A stretch of 64,000 nt of DNA from positions 186,001 through 250,000 of the forward strand of contig NZ_PCNZ01000003.1 of the NCBI RefSeq assembly GCF_002975175.1, written 5' to 3'. This stretch comes from Bacillus sp. MYb209 (GTDB taxonomy: Bacteria > Bacillota > Bacilli > Bacillales > Bacillaceae_G). The notes beneath the pieces were generated by a model. The model did no database searches. It had not been told where the DNA came from and saw only the letters and a program-made list of their open reading frames with translations. Positions 25,017 through 34,004 of the stretch are shown piece by piece; within the stretch, counting starts at the first letter, position 1; each line of letters opens with the position of its first letter. The position numbers and the translations under genes were made by a program.

Positions 25017-25504
25017 AAACTTACTTCCCCCTGCAAATGATGTAAAAGATGCTCATGCCCTTTCTCTAATGCAATATCGTACGCTGTTTTCCCATCATTT
25101 TTCTTAATCGTTTTATTAGCCCGATTTTCAAGTAATAATATAATTATTTCTTCATTTCCTAATAAAGCAGCTTCATGAAGTCCTGTCCAACCACCACTTT
25201 GAACTGCATTCACATCTGATCCCTTTTCAATTAAGAAAGCTACAAGCTCGCTTTGTTTGTTCGCAATTGCTGCTTGAAGTGGCGTATTTTCATTTTCGTT
25301 TTTTGCCCTAATATGTATATCTGCATCCTGTTCTAAAAGGAAGCTTGCTAGTTCTTTCTGTCCAAAATAAGCTGCTAAATGAAGTGGTGTCCAGCCATCT
25401 TCACTAAATTCGTTAACAACACTTGGATCAATCTTTACAAATTCCGCTACTTTTTCCTTGTCACCGCTTATGACAGCTTGTGATATTGATTGTAAATGTT
25501 TCAT
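25013..25504 (-). CDS. Ankyrin repeat protein
   Basis: 163 residues with three or four ankyrin repeats: DGWTPLHLAAYFGQKELASFLL, NENTPLQAAIANKQSELVAFLI, GGWTGLHEAALLGNEEIIILLL and DGKTAYDIALEKGHE. This is a protein-interaction scaffold, probably cytoplasmic. Coupling to the PfpI-like gene by an ATGA overlap suggests the two proteins act together. Confidence 0.9.
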   Translation of the reverse strand: MKHLQSISQAVISGDKEKVAEFVKIDPSVVNEFSEDGWTPLHLAAYFGQKELASFLLEQDADIHIRAKNENENTPLQAAIANKQSELVAFLIEKGSDVNAVQSGGWTGLHEAALLGNEEIIILLLENRANKTIKKNDGKTAYDIALEKGHEHLLHHLQGEVSL

Positions 25505-25709
25505 AATAATCCCCCAGTTTTCAGACTATTTGAGTATCCCTTTCTATATGTTCTATTAATTATTATATTTTCCTTTTTAAATTAACAGTTTACATAATAA
25601 TGTTATTTGATTATTTTATTGGTAATAATGGGTAAACTTCATTATTTATTTTAAATATTAAAATATTCTGTTAAAATGGTCGTATTATGCTTAATAAGGG
25701 AGAGAGACT

Positions 25710-26141
25710 ATGTTACAAGTAATGCCTTTAAACACTGAAGACTATGATTTAATTAGAGCTGCTGAAAAAGTAATCGAAAAAAACTATAAATATGGTCGTC
25801 ATCATATCGGTTCAGCTGTACGAACCAAAACGGGTAATGTGTATGCAGCAGTACATGTTGAAGCGAATGTTGGAAGAATAACAGTATGCGGTGAAGCAAT
25901 GGCAATTGGAAAATCTATTTCAGAAGGTGATCATGAATTTGATACCATTGTAGCAGTTGCTCACCCACATCCTCATGAAGATATAGAAAAATGTTGGGTT
26001 GTTGCTCCATGTGGTATGTGTCGAGAATTAATTAGTGATTACGGAAAAAATACGAAAGTTATACTTTCTTATAATGGTGAACTTGTAAAATGTAACGTAA
26101 TGGAATTATTACCTGAAAAGTATACAAGTGAAGTAGAATGA
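25710..26141 (+). CDS. Cytidine deaminase family protein, blasticidin-S-deaminase-like
   Basis: A 143-residue zinc deaminase. The zinc and catalytic residues are Cys60 and Glu62 in TVCGEAMAIG and Cys101/Cys104 in VAPCGMCRELISDYG. The YGRHHIGSAVRTKTGNVYAAVHVEA and CGMCRELISDY stretches closely resemble the Bsr enzyme described from B. cereus. It may deaminate blasticidin S, cytidine or a related nucleoside; the substrate is undecided. It has an AGGGAGAGA ribosome site, its own terminator and no partner genes. Confidence 0.85.
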   Translation: MLQVMPLNTEDYDLIRAAEKVIEKNYKYGRHHIGSAVRTKTGNVYAAVHVEANVGRITVCGEAMAIGKSISEGDHEFDTIVAVAHPHPHEDIEKCWVVAPCGMCRELISDYGKNTKVILSYNGELVKCNVMELLPEKYTSEVE

Positions 26142-26184
26142 AATGAAATATAAATACATACATTCAAAAAAATATTATTCCAAT

Positions 26185-26221
26185 AAAAAAACAATCCACT
26201 TTATAAACGGATTGTTTTTTT
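26185..26221 (+). terminator. Terminator of the deaminase gene
   Basis: AAAAAACAATCC...GGATTGTTTTTT hairpin 44 bp after the stop codon. The rest of 26222-26405 is AT-rich without a supported gene. Confidence 0.75.
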
Positions 26222-26405
26222 ATTTTCATTTTTATAATGATGATTATATTTTCGTATTTAAATTTAAAGTACAAATATCTTTAACGAAAATGAAATTAAA
26301 ATACAAATATATGTCGTTATTTAATTCTTATCTTTTGAAAACCAAAAACACACTATAACCTTACATATGAAAAACATCACTACATTATGCTATTTCTTAC
26401 TCTTA

Positions 26406-26636
26406 TCATACTAATCTATAACAATTCTGCCTTCTTCCCTTACCTGTATCTTTCAGTACATAAGACTTTAAAACGAGTGCTGTTAGTGAATCCGTTAATG
26501 TTTTATATGATAAATTTGAAAGAGCTAATAGATCGTTCGTATATAACATTCTATGCTTCTCTAATAATAATAGTACTAATCGTTCTGACGGTTTTAATGA
26601 TTCGTCACTTTCTAGTATAAAATCTATATTTTTCAT
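26406..26636 (-). CDS. Small winged-helix DNA-binding protein
   Basis: A 76-residue protein that is almost entirely one winged-helix domain: LKPSERLVLLLLEKHR (helix 1), LYTNDLLALSNLSYKTLTDSLTALVLKSYV (helices 2-3) and a KDTGKGRRQNCYRLV wing, similar to MarR-type folds. No effector domain is present. Target genes are unknown. AGGA spacing supports the ATG. Confidence 0.7.
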   Translation of the reverse strand: MKNIDFILESDESLKPSERLVLLLLEKHRMLYTNDLLALSNLSYKTLTDSLTALVLKSYVLKDTGKGRRQNCYRLV

Positions 26637-26763
26637 ATTCCTACTTCTTACTCCTTATATAAAAAAATAATTTTAGTAATTATTTAATATAAAAATACTA
26701 CATAACAAAATTAAAGATATATCTAAATAACATATCATTTAAACACTATTATACTATAACATA

Positions 26764-26799
26764 AAAAAGGCATTTCCCCAAATTGGAAATGCCTTTTTT
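26764..26799 (-). terminator. Terminator of the transglycosylase gene
   Basis: AAAAAAGGCATTTCC...GGAAATGCCTTTTTT, just downstream of the stop codon on the minus strand. Confidence 0.85.
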
Positions 26800-26810
26800 G
26801 TGTATCTCTT

Positions 26811-27302
26811 TTATTTATATAATTGATACGATTGTTCTAGCCCTTTATTATATTTTGTATTATTATCCGTCCATTCTCCCCCTAAGTTTCCTGGCCATCC
26901 TGATGTATTGGCAACGTATTTAAGTAAATCCCAATCAACCAATCCTTTTTTCACACCGCGCTCATACGATTTAATCATATTAGAAATCGCTATTGTTGTA
27001 TTTATTCGTGAATCCATTAAGCTATCTTCCGATAATTGTACTGGTGCTAAACCACCACGATGTAATTGGAATAATCCGAAAGATGTTCCGTTGTCCCCTA
27101 TCGCTTTTCGATTAAACTTTGTTTCATGATCAGCAATAGATAATGGTATCCAATCTGGAATACCATACCTCATTGCCACTTCACTAATTACTTGTTTATT
27201 ATTTTTAATCTGTTTCTGCTTTTCATAGTTGGTATAAATTACATAACTTAAAGTAAATAACGTAAGTAATATGAATATATATTGTAGCGCTTTTTTCATC
27301 AT
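26811..27302 (-). CDS. Membrane-anchored lytic transglycosylase (SLT domain)
   Basis: 163 residues: an N-terminal membrane anchor or signal (about 7-24) and a lysozyme-like SLT domain. Glu60 in SIADHETKFN is the expected catalytic acid, followed by SFGLFQLH and AISNMIKSYERG. It should cleave the MurNAc-GlcNAc bond of peptidoglycan outside the membrane. It is a compact single-domain version and stands alone with its own terminator. Confidence 0.82.
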   Translation of the reverse strand: MMKKALQYIFILLTLFTLSYVIYTNYEKQKQIKNNKQVISEVAMRYGIPDWIPLSIADHETKFNRKAIGDNGTSFGLFQLHRGGLAPVQLSEDSLMDSRINTTIAISNMIKSYERGVKKGLVDWDLLKYVANTSGWPGNLGGEWTDNNTKYNKGLEQSYQLYK

Positions 27303-27459
27303 TCCATCTCCTACTTGGTGTATGTTTCACTCCCTACATACACTATAAGACTCTTATGTGACATTCATTTGACGAAATGATATTAATTATACATAAGCAG
27401 TTACATTTTTAACTATCTATCTACTAACTCAAGTTCTTCTAAAATCCCTTCAACAAATA

Positions 27460-27506
27460 AAAACGGTTAGCCATTCATGTTCTAAACATGAATGGCTAAC
27501 CGTTTT
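27460..27506 (-). terminator. Terminator of the 27537-27800 gene
   Basis: A long perfect stem (AAAACGGTTAGCCATTCATG / CATGAATGGCTAACCGTTTT) downstream of the hypothetical gene. Confidence 0.8.
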
Positions 27507-27536
27507 CCAGCATCTTCTCAATTAACATTCTCAACC

Positions 27537-27800
27537 TTAAATATTTCTTGCAATATGTGGTTTGCTGTAATGACTCGTTCCACCGCCACCTACTACTACT
27601 TTACCGCCTTTTTTGAAGATTAATAATTTACTTGAACCATCTGAAAGTAGCACTATTACTTCAGCATGGTCACTTGTCGCTACATAGATTACATAACCAC
27701 TTTTGGAAATACAAGTTTCCCAATGCTTATCAAATTCTGATCTTACAACCCGATTAGAATACACTTGATTTTCAATTCTTCCTTGTTCTTCGTTTTCCAA
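27537..27800 (-). CDS. Hypothetical protein
   Basis: 87 residues with no family I recognise. A charged N-terminus is followed by ETCISKSGYVIYVATSDHAEVIVLLSDGSSKLLIFKKGGKVVVGGGG, which looks like a small beta-rich domain with a glycine stretch, and a SHYSKPHIARNI tail. A strong terminator follows, which supports a real gene. Confidence 0.6.
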   Translation of the reverse strand: MENEEQGRIENQVYSNRVVRSEFDKHWETCISKSGYVIYVATSDHAEVIVLLSDGSSKLLIFKKGGKVVVGGGGTSHYSKPHIARNI

Positions 27801-27940
27801 ATTTATTCTCCCTACTTTCCTAAAGTATCATTTATATTAAAAAAAGCCCCAATTAAAATAGTGACCACCTTGAATATAAATAGTATATGTGGTTTTTAGG
27901 AGAGTGCTTGGACAATAAAACATAACAGCATATAAATATA

Positions 27941-28500
27941 TTACAATCGGAATTTTTCCTTAATCTTTACAGCTACTTCTTGAGCGCTCAAATTAGTATT
28001 ATTAATTTTTATATACTCTTCTTTATCAATTTCACCATGAAGTGAGTTTAATCTATGTTTTTTCATCGTTTCTTTTAAATTTTTTTCAGACCATTTAATA
28101 TCTTTTTTTTCGGTTTATGCTCTAGTCTATGTGAACTTTTATTTCGCTCTAATCTTTCACCTAGTTCTGCTTCAAGCTCTACAAAATATACTGTTCCACC
28201 TTTTGATTCAAAAATACTTACTACATGATGTATATACTCCCAATCAGATTGAAGGTCAAATGCCCATACATATGTAAAAATCATTCCGTATAAATCACTT
28301 TTAGACACTTCTTCAAATATTTTATTACGAAACAAACTTACTAATCTTTTTGCTTCCTTCGTACTGTAATCAAAAAATGGACTTACTAAATCAATGGTCA
28401 TGTGATTATGAAAAATTTTCAAATCTGTTAGTTTCGCTAATTCTTGTCCGACTGTCATTTTCCCAACTGCTTGGGGACCAAATATTAAAATGAATTTCAT
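27941..28500 (-). pseudogene. Frameshifted P-loop kinase/shikimate-kinase-like ATPase
   Basis: The N-terminal part (to 28075) has a P-loop GPQAVGKMTVGQELAKLT and continues as a small NTP-binding kinase. After HKPK the frame is lost at an A8 run (28103-28110), and it stops within 10 codons. In the +1 frame a convincing continuation runs from DIKWSEKNLKETMKKHRL to SAQEVAVKIKEKFRL and a stop at 27941, giving about 186 residues in total. One missing A (A9 to A8) explains it. This is a true mutation, slippage-prone phase variation, or a sequencing error. Confidence 0.8.
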
Positions 28501-28554
28501 TAATTTTTCCCTCCATCTATTTATTCATTTTACAAACCATTACATAAAAATAGA

Positions 28555-28593
28555 AAATAAGGCAGTCGATTTTGTATCGATTGCCTTATTTTT
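28555..28593 (-). terminator. Terminator
   Basis: AAATAAGGCA...TGCCTTATTT with an internal ATCGAT match, downstream of the methyltransferase remnant on the minus strand. Confidence 0.65.
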
Positions 28594-28621
28594 ATTGATA
28601 CTTACTTTCCGAAAATTCGCC

Positions 28622-28857
28622 CTATTCTTTTCGTACAGCTTCAAAAGTAATAATTTGGTCTGCATTTGACGGTTGCTTTTCATAAACATAGTCAGCAGAG
28701 CAAATAATGTCAGTGAAACCTATACTTTCTAAAAGGAGTTTAAACTCTGCTATACCATACCACCGCATTACAAAACATTACAGTTCAGTTTGTACTAACT
28801 GTCCTTTACTCCATTTTTCATATTTTAAATATGATACAGTTACTTGGTTAAGCCAAT
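28622..28857 (-). pseudogene. Remnant of a SAM-dependent methyltransferase, C-terminal part
   Basis: A readable frame includes VTVSYLKYEKWSKGQLVQTEL, then an in-frame TAA, then CFVMRWYGIAEFKLLLESIG and DQIITFEAVRKE before its stop at 28622. RWYG-EFKLLLESIGF followed by a short strand and a final QIITF is the C-terminal signature of many class I methyltransferases. The N-terminal two thirds, with the SAM site, are absent. The frame abuts the end of the S15-type hydrolase gene, so a deletion joined the two. Confidence 0.6.
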
Positions 28858-30654
28858 CTATTTCACAATCGGCAATGTCACTTCACTCAATTTCACCGTA
28901 AGCTTTGTTCCTGCTTTCGGTCTAATTGTATAATCGTAGTCACTTGCGATTAAGACGACTCCTATTTGATGCCCTGCTTTAAATACGTAATCATCTGGCT
29001 GCATGTCCCATGTAAATGTATAATCCTTACCAGGTTGAATCGCTGTTGAATTTTCTATACTATTTAAGTTTTGCGGATCCATCCAACCTCTCGTTACAAT
29101 TTCAGGCTTCGCTCCGCCGTAATCAACGAGTAAAGCTGTTAAATTTGAAACAGACCGATCAATATTTCCTATTATCGAAATCTTCGGCGTACCACTTATT
29201 CGCATATCTTTTTGCAGTACAGGCATTGTATATACTAATCGATTCGCTATTTCTAACTCAGGGTTTTCTACTAGTTGATTTGACTTTATTTTAGCATCAT
29301 CTACTAATGAGAAAACATTGTTTACTGATCCCATACTTAATGGCAAATTGACTGCTTTATTACTTAAATACATACGGATTTTTGACGGTACAGCCGCTGG
29401 ATCTGGCCAATTTTTTATTTTTTGCCACGTCTTATTTTCACGTTGTACATCAACCATCGGTTCATCCATAACCCCATTTTCAATTCCATATAACCAATAA
29501 TCAAACCATTTATTTTGCGTTTGTTGCCAGTTATTACTTGATGTTCCTCCGTGTCCACCTTGGTGTAACCACATTTTACGAGGAACATTATTTTCACCAA
29601 GTGCTTCCCACCACTGAGAAAACTGCTTCGTTTTTACATTCCAATCATTTAAACCGTGAACAACAAACACACTAGCCTTCACATTCTTAACATCTTTTAC
29701 ATAGTTACGTTTATCCCAAAAGTCGTTATAATCGCCTGTTTTACGATCTTGTCCAGCTGTTAGTTCTTTAATGATCTGACCGCAAACTTCTGGGTTCTTT
29801 CTTGTTAGTACTGCTTCAGCCATATTATCTGTATCTTCTCCTTGATAACCACCCGGCGCAATGACCGCCCCATTTGCACGATAATAATCATACCAACTAC
29901 TAATCGCTGCGATTGGAATAATTGTTTTTAACCCTTCCACTCCTGTCGTTGCGACAGCATTTGGTAACGTACCATTATAAGAAGCTCCTGTCATCCCTAC
30001 ATTGCCCGTAGACCAATTTGCATTTACTTCCTTACCATCCTCTGTATATGCTTTTGCACGACCATTCACCCAATCAATGACAGACTTCGTTCCTAGTATT
30101 TCTTGTTCATCTCCAGTTGTCGGACATCCATCTGATTTTCCAGTTCCGATACTTTCGCCTAAAATAACTGCATATCCTCTCGGAACATAATAATTACCAT
30201 ACGACCCAAGATTAACTGCCCCATACGGTTTTCCTTCATACGCATACAATTCTTCATCAACATTATAAACAGGAACATCTTTTAATCCAGCTCGATATGG
30301 ACTCATTTCATATATAACAGGAACTTTCACGTCTGGATTCGTCTTTGGACGCATAACCTTTATTGATACACGATCTTTTTTACCATCTCGATCACTATCA
30401 ACTTCTGTCTCTACAAATAGATCTTCTACAATGGCTTCATCAAGTGAATAGATTGGTTTCGTCATCCCATTTTCCAATTGAATTTTCGTATTTGGAGTTA
30501 AAGCTTCTGAAACTTGTCCATTTAACTTAACACCATTCTCTTTTACAGAGGTCCCTTCTTTATTTTCTGCATGTACAGTCATACTAGAAACTCCTGAAGT
30601 AATTGTTAAAGATAATATAGTCGATAGTGTAATTACTAATTTCTTTTTCTTCAT
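28858..30654 (-). CDS. Secreted CocE/NonD-type hydrolase (Xaa-Pro dipeptidyl-peptidase, S15 family)
   Basis: About 598 residues: a signal peptide (1-30, ending VHAEN), an alpha/beta-hydrolase domain with the nucleophile in MTGASYNGTLPNA and the late catalytic His in LHQGGHGGTSSN, and the C-terminal jelly-roll domain of S15/CocE enzymes. It should cleave Xaa-Pro dipeptides or an acyl ester outside the cell. The ATG at 30654 follows GGGGAGGGAAGGGC and begins a canonical signal peptide; the 39 nt upstream in frame are leader. Its stop abuts the methyltransferase remnant, so the last residues may not be ancestral. Confidence 0.87.
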   Translation of the reverse strand: MKKKKLVITLSTILSLTITSGVSSMTVHAENKEGTSVKENGVKLNGQVSEALTPNTKIQLENGMTKPIYSLDEAIVEDLFVETEVDSDRDGKKDRVSIKVMRPKTNPDVKVPVIYEMSPYRAGLKDVPVYNVDEELYAYEGKPYGAVNLGSYGNYYVPRGYAVILGESIGTGKSDGCPTTGDEQEILGTKSVIDWVNGRAKAYTEDGKEVNANWSTGNVGMTGASYNGTLPNAVATTGVEGLKTIIPIAAISSWYDYYRANGAVIAPGGYQGEDTDNMAEAVLTRKNPEVCGQIIKELTAGQDRKTGDYNDFWDKRNYVKDVKNVKASVFVVHGLNDWNVKTKQFSQWWEALGENNVPRKMWLHQGGHGGTSSNNWQQTQNKWFDYWLYGIENGVMDEPMVDVQRENKTWQKIKNWPDPAAVPSKIRMYLSNKAVNLPLSMGSVNNVFSLVDDAKIKSNQLVENPELEIANRLVYTMPVLQKDMRISGTPKISIIGNIDRSVSNLTALLVDYGGAKPEIVTRGWMDPQNLNSIENSTAIQPGKDYTFTWDMQPDDYVFKAGHQIGVVLIASDYDYTIRPKAGTKLTVKLSEVTLPIVK

Positions 30655-30774
30655 GCCCTTCCCTCCCCATATATTCCTTCTTTTACTATACATTAAAAAT
30701 GCAGAAAATTCAGTTTATGTTTTGTATAAAAAATTGAGAAATTTGTAGTACTATCAAATTTGTTTATATAAAAG

Positions 30775-30803
30775 AAAAGGAACTAATAACAATTAGTTCC
30801 TTT
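30775..30803 (-). terminator. Terminator of the two-component operon
   Basis: AAAGGAACTAAT...ATTAGTTCCTTT, overlapping the last codons of the histidine kinase gene. Confidence 0.7.
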
Positions 30804-32169
30804 CTATATACATATAAAATTGTATTTCCCCACCTACTACCGAAACCCCGTATTCAAATCCATGCCTTTCTAAAATACTTTTTACTATCGCTAGTCCTAA
30901 CCCAGTACCTGATTTTTCTTTACTACGTGAAGATTCCAATACGTAAAAAGGCTCCCAAATTTTATCTATCTCTTTAATTCCCTCAGCAGCAATACCATTT
31001 TGAATTTGAAAATACACAATGTCATTTTTCTCTTCTAATGTGATTTTTATATTTTGATTCGTTGTATATTTTATCGCATTAGAGATTAAATTTTGAAAGA
31101 CCATTCTCATTTTATTTAAATCAGCATAAACAATCGCATCACCAGCATTATAGTTCACTTGCAACTTGATTTCTTTCGACTCCAGTTCAATTCTATGCTT
31201 ATCTATTATATTTTGGACTAGTGGTTCAATAGGGAATTCTTCTTTTTGTAAAATATCTCTTTCTAGTTTAGAAAATCGCAATAACTCTTCAATTAAATTT
31301 GAAATTTGATCTGTTTGTTTAATGATTGTATCAACATATGTGCCATCATCTAAACCATCTTTTATTCCCATAGAATATGCTTTTACTAATGCGATTGGTG
31401 TTTTTAATTCATGAGTTACATCGCCCATAAATCGTTTTAAGTGGTCATTTCGATCTGTTAAATCTTGATGTGCTTCATGTAATTTATCACTCATGATGTT
31501 AATACTATTTGCTAAATCACCTATTTCATCATTCGTTTTAACTTTCGTCCGTTTAAATTTCAGACGTGAAATTTCTTCTGCGACATCACTCAATTCATTT
31601 AGTGGTGTAGTGATTGTTTTTGAAAAAATCCAGACGAGCACGATAATAAGAAATAGTGAGAACCCCAAAATGTATAAATAAAATGAGTTAAGCGTTTTAA
31701 TTACTTCATTGGAATGTGCGATAGAAACTCCTACTAAAATCAACATATCATCTTTCGCAATGTATTTCGCAAAAAAACTAGATTTTATCTTTTCTTGATC
31801 ATATATTTTATTCGATTGTCCGAGGTTCTTCACTTTCGTAATTTCTTCTTTTGTAATCCAAAGTTTATTCAATGCAACTCTCTTTTTTGTAAGTTGCATG
31901 CGTAATTCTTCATTAATAGCATCTTCTGAACTATTTATTGATGTATAAGCAATCGTAACATTACCTTCATTTTCAATGCGATTTATAGCATCATCAAGTT
32001 CTTCACGCGGTATCGACTGTATTTGCGCTGTAATGCCTTCTAAGCTTTCACGTGTTTTGTGCACATTATATTTTGGTAAAAAATAGTTAATTAATAATAA
32101 AGAGATGGCAAAAATAAGGATGACTGTTAAAGAGATGCTGAAAAATAACTTTTTACCGAGCTTATTCAC
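30793..32169 (-). CDS. Sensor histidine kinase (HAMP-HisKA-HATPase)
   Basis: 458 residues: a transmembrane segment at about 9-30, an extracellular sensor region to about 160, a second transmembrane segment (about 163-182), HAMP (to about 235), HisKA with phospho-acceptor His253 in GDVTHELKTP, and HATPase_c with N-box NAIKY and GTGLGL. It autophosphorylates and passes phosphate to the regulator encoded upstream, whose gene it overlaps by 8 bp. The signal is unknown. Kinases of this layout often sense cell-envelope stress. Confidence 0.92.
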   Translation of the reverse strand: MNKLGKKLFFSISLTVILIFAISLLLINYFLPKYNVHKTRESLEGITAQIQSIPREELDDAINRIENEGNVTIAYTSINSSEDAINEELRMQLTKKRVALNKLWITKEEITKVKNLGQSNKIYDQEKIKSSFFAKYIAKDDMLILVGVSIAHSNEVIKTLNSFYLYILGFSLFLIIVLVWIFSKTITTPLNELSDVAEEISRLKFKRTKVKTNDEIGDLANSINIMSDKLHEAHQDLTDRNDHLKRFMGDVTHELKTPIALVKAYSMGIKDGLDDGTYVDTIIKQTDQISNLIEELLRFSKLERDILQKEEFPIEPLVQNIIDKHRIELESKEIKLQVNYNAGDAIVYADLNKMRMVFQNLISNAIKYTTNQNIKITLEEKNDIVYFQIQNGIAAEGIKEIDKIWEPFYVLESSRSKEKSGTGLGLAIVKSILERHGFEYGVSVVGGEIQFYMYIERN

Positions 32170-32809
32170 ACTCTTCCTCCAAACTGTATCCTAAACCGCG
32201 ATGCGTTTTTATAATATTTTCTCCTATTTTTTTACGCAACCTTCTTACATGCGTATCAACCGTTCGCTCTTCCCCAAAATAATCAAATCCCCAGACGATA
32301 TCTAACAACTTTTTCCGCGTTAAAATCGTGCCTTTATGATTTAAAAAGCACTTTATTAATTGTAATTCTGTCTTTGTAATTTCTAATTCTTTCTCATTTT
32401 TATATACTTTATTTTTGGTGAAATCTATTTTTACATCTTGAACTTGAATAACATCTTCATGCTGCACAAGCTTTTTCGCTCGGGTTATTAGCACCCCTGG
32501 GTGAAATGGTTTTTTCACGTACTCATCTGCCCCGCTTTGAAGAGCTGCTAATTCGTCTTCACTTTCACTTTTCGCAGTAAGCATTAATACTTTCACACTT
32601 GAATTCTTTTTGATTTCCTGACAGACAGTAATACCACTATTTTTCGGCATCATCCAATCTAAAATAGCTAAGTCAATTTTCTCATCGTAAAATATTTGAA
32701 GTGCTTCCTCTCCATCCTTTGCTAATAAAACTTCGAAGCCTTCTTTTTCAAAATATGCTTTTAAAATTTTCAGCATATCTTGTTCATCATCTGCGATTAA
32801 TACTTTCAT
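32162..32809 (-). CDS. OmpR/PhoB family response regulator
   Basis: About 215 residues: a receiver domain with acidic Asp7/Asp8, phospho-acceptor Asp51 in LAILDWMMP and Lys in MLTAKSESE, then a winged-helix DNA-binding domain ending DTHVRRLRKKIGENIIKTHRGLGY. The ATG at 32809 is chosen because GGAGGAAATGTA precedes it. It forms an operon with the overlapping kinase and diverges from the secreted protein gene at 32931, a plausible target. Confidence 0.92.
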   Translation of the reverse strand: MKVLIADDEQDMLKILKAYFEKEGFEVLLAKDGEEALQIFYDEKIDLAILDWMMPKNSGITVCQEIKKNSSVKVLMLTAKSESEDELAALQSGADEYVKKPFHPGVLITRAKKLVQHEDVIQVQDVKIDFTKNKVYKNEKELEITKTELQLIKCFLNHKGTILTRKKLLDIVWGFDYFGEERTVDTHVRRLRKKIGENIIKTHRGLGYSLEEECE

Positions 32810-32930
32810 TACATTTCCTCCGTTACCTATAAACAAATATCAATTTTATCATACAACTTCTTTGTTACATGAATGTGACAGAAAAATATTTACAACATTT
32901 GAGGGTATAGTAAGTGTGAGGTGTTGTTTT

Positions 32931-33347
32931 ATGTTCAAAAAAATAGGAGTCATTACTTTGTTTTTCTTTTTATTATCAACAAATGCGTTCGCAAATACAA
33001 ATAAACAAATTGAAGTATTTGATTGCAAAAAAGAAATGGTAGTCCAAAAACAATCTTTAGATGCAACCATTCAAAAAGAAGCAGTTCAATTTGCAAAATC
33101 AATTACCGGTCCATTCAAAAACTTAAATGTCGTTCCGAAAGATGGCCATATGATAAAAATCCCTTTATCTAAACCTGTTCCTATTACAAATCAATGGTTA
33201 CATACAACAATTGATGAAGTCCTCATCCTTCTTCCACTTAATGAAAAACCTTATATTATGCTTTACGATGATGAGAATAATCCGCATTTTTATTATGTAA
33301 AAGGGAATCCGAAGGGGTTATTGAAACAAATGAATGTTAAGATGTAA
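32931..33347 (+). CDS. Small secreted protein divergent from the two-component operon
   Basis: 138 residues from the ATG at 32931, which follows GAGGTG and opens a clean signal peptide (MFKKIGVITLFFFLLSTNA, cleavage near ANA). The mature part has ITGPFKNLNVVPKDGHMIKIP and YDDENNPHFYYVKGNPKG. No family is recognised. The divergent position and shared 121-bp promoter region suggest control by the adjacent response regulator. Confidence 0.7.
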   Translation: MFKKIGVITLFFFLLSTNAFANTNKQIEVFDCKKEMVVQKQSLDATIQKEAVQFAKSITGPFKNLNVVPKDGHMIKIPLSKPVPITNQWLHTTIDEVLILLPLNEKPYIMLYDDENNPHFYYVKGNPKGLLKQMNVKM

Positions 33348-33356
33348 TTAATTAAA

Positions 33357-33391
33357 GAAAAATCCCACAAGTATCATTCGTGGGATTTTTC
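33357..33391. terminator. Bidirectional terminator
   Basis: AAAAATCCCAC...GTGGGATTTTT between the converging secreted-protein and DinB-like genes. Confidence 0.8.
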
Positions 33392-33399
33392 TTAATCAG

Positions 33400-33909
33400 T
33401 TAACAAGTTGATTTTTTAATATGATTTTCATTTAAAAAATTAATAATCTGCCTTTTGTGATGGTTATCGTGATCTACGAATTCTTTAATAATATATATTA
33501 GAGAGTACGGCATTCCAGTATGAGGACAATATGATACTCCATTGGCAGTTAAATGTTCCTTTAGCTTTCCAATAGACAGTCGGTTAAGCTCTTGAACAAG
33601 TAAATCTCTTTTAGCTTGTGCTTCTTCAATAAGTTTTATCTTAGAGATACCTGATTTTGCATAATTAGAGGCTATTTTATTATATGTATCAAAGTCAGGA
33701 AACTCCATTCCCTGTCCATCTCTCACTGATGATAATGTCTCACGTAAAAGATAGTCATCCCAATTCATAATATGAGATACAATCTCACCAATAGTCCATT
33801 TCCCCTTTGATATTGGCGCTGTCCACAATTCTTCTTTCATAACTTTCAATGTGGTTATCCACATTGAATAATCTTTAAAATCATTAATAATTTTATTTTC
33901 TCCCATCAT
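33400..33909 (-). CDS. DinB/ClbS-like four-helix protein
   Basis: 169 residues paralogous to the protein at 15705-16205. The shared GKWTIGEIVSHIMNWDDYLL motif near residue 37 and C-terminal VDHDNHHKRQIINFL supply the metal-ligand histidines expected for the DinB superfamily. The function is unknown; thiol transfer or detoxification is typical of relatives. The presence of two members in one window suggests family expansion rather than local duplication, as they lie 17 kb apart. Confidence 0.8.
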   Translation of the reverse strand: MMGENKIINDFKDYSMWITTLKVMKEELWTAPISKGKWTIGEIVSHIMNWDDYLLRETLSSVRDGQGMEFPDFDTYNKIASNYAKSGISKIKLIEEAQAKRDLLVQELNRLSIGKLKEHLTANGVSYCPHTGMPYSLIYIIKEFVDHDNHHKRQIINFLNENHIKKSTC

Positions 33910-34004
33910 CTAATCCCCATTCTAATAATAGATTTAGATAAATTATACCATTAATCCACACGCATAGGAACGAATGTTCTTATCGAAGGATAAAGAATAA
34001 TTCA

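Noticed and set aside
26143-26358. 71-codon plus-strand frame after the deaminase gene
   Set aside because: It runs through the deaminase terminator, has no ribosome site and its composition is that of AT-rich DNA (Lys/Tyr/Phe runs).
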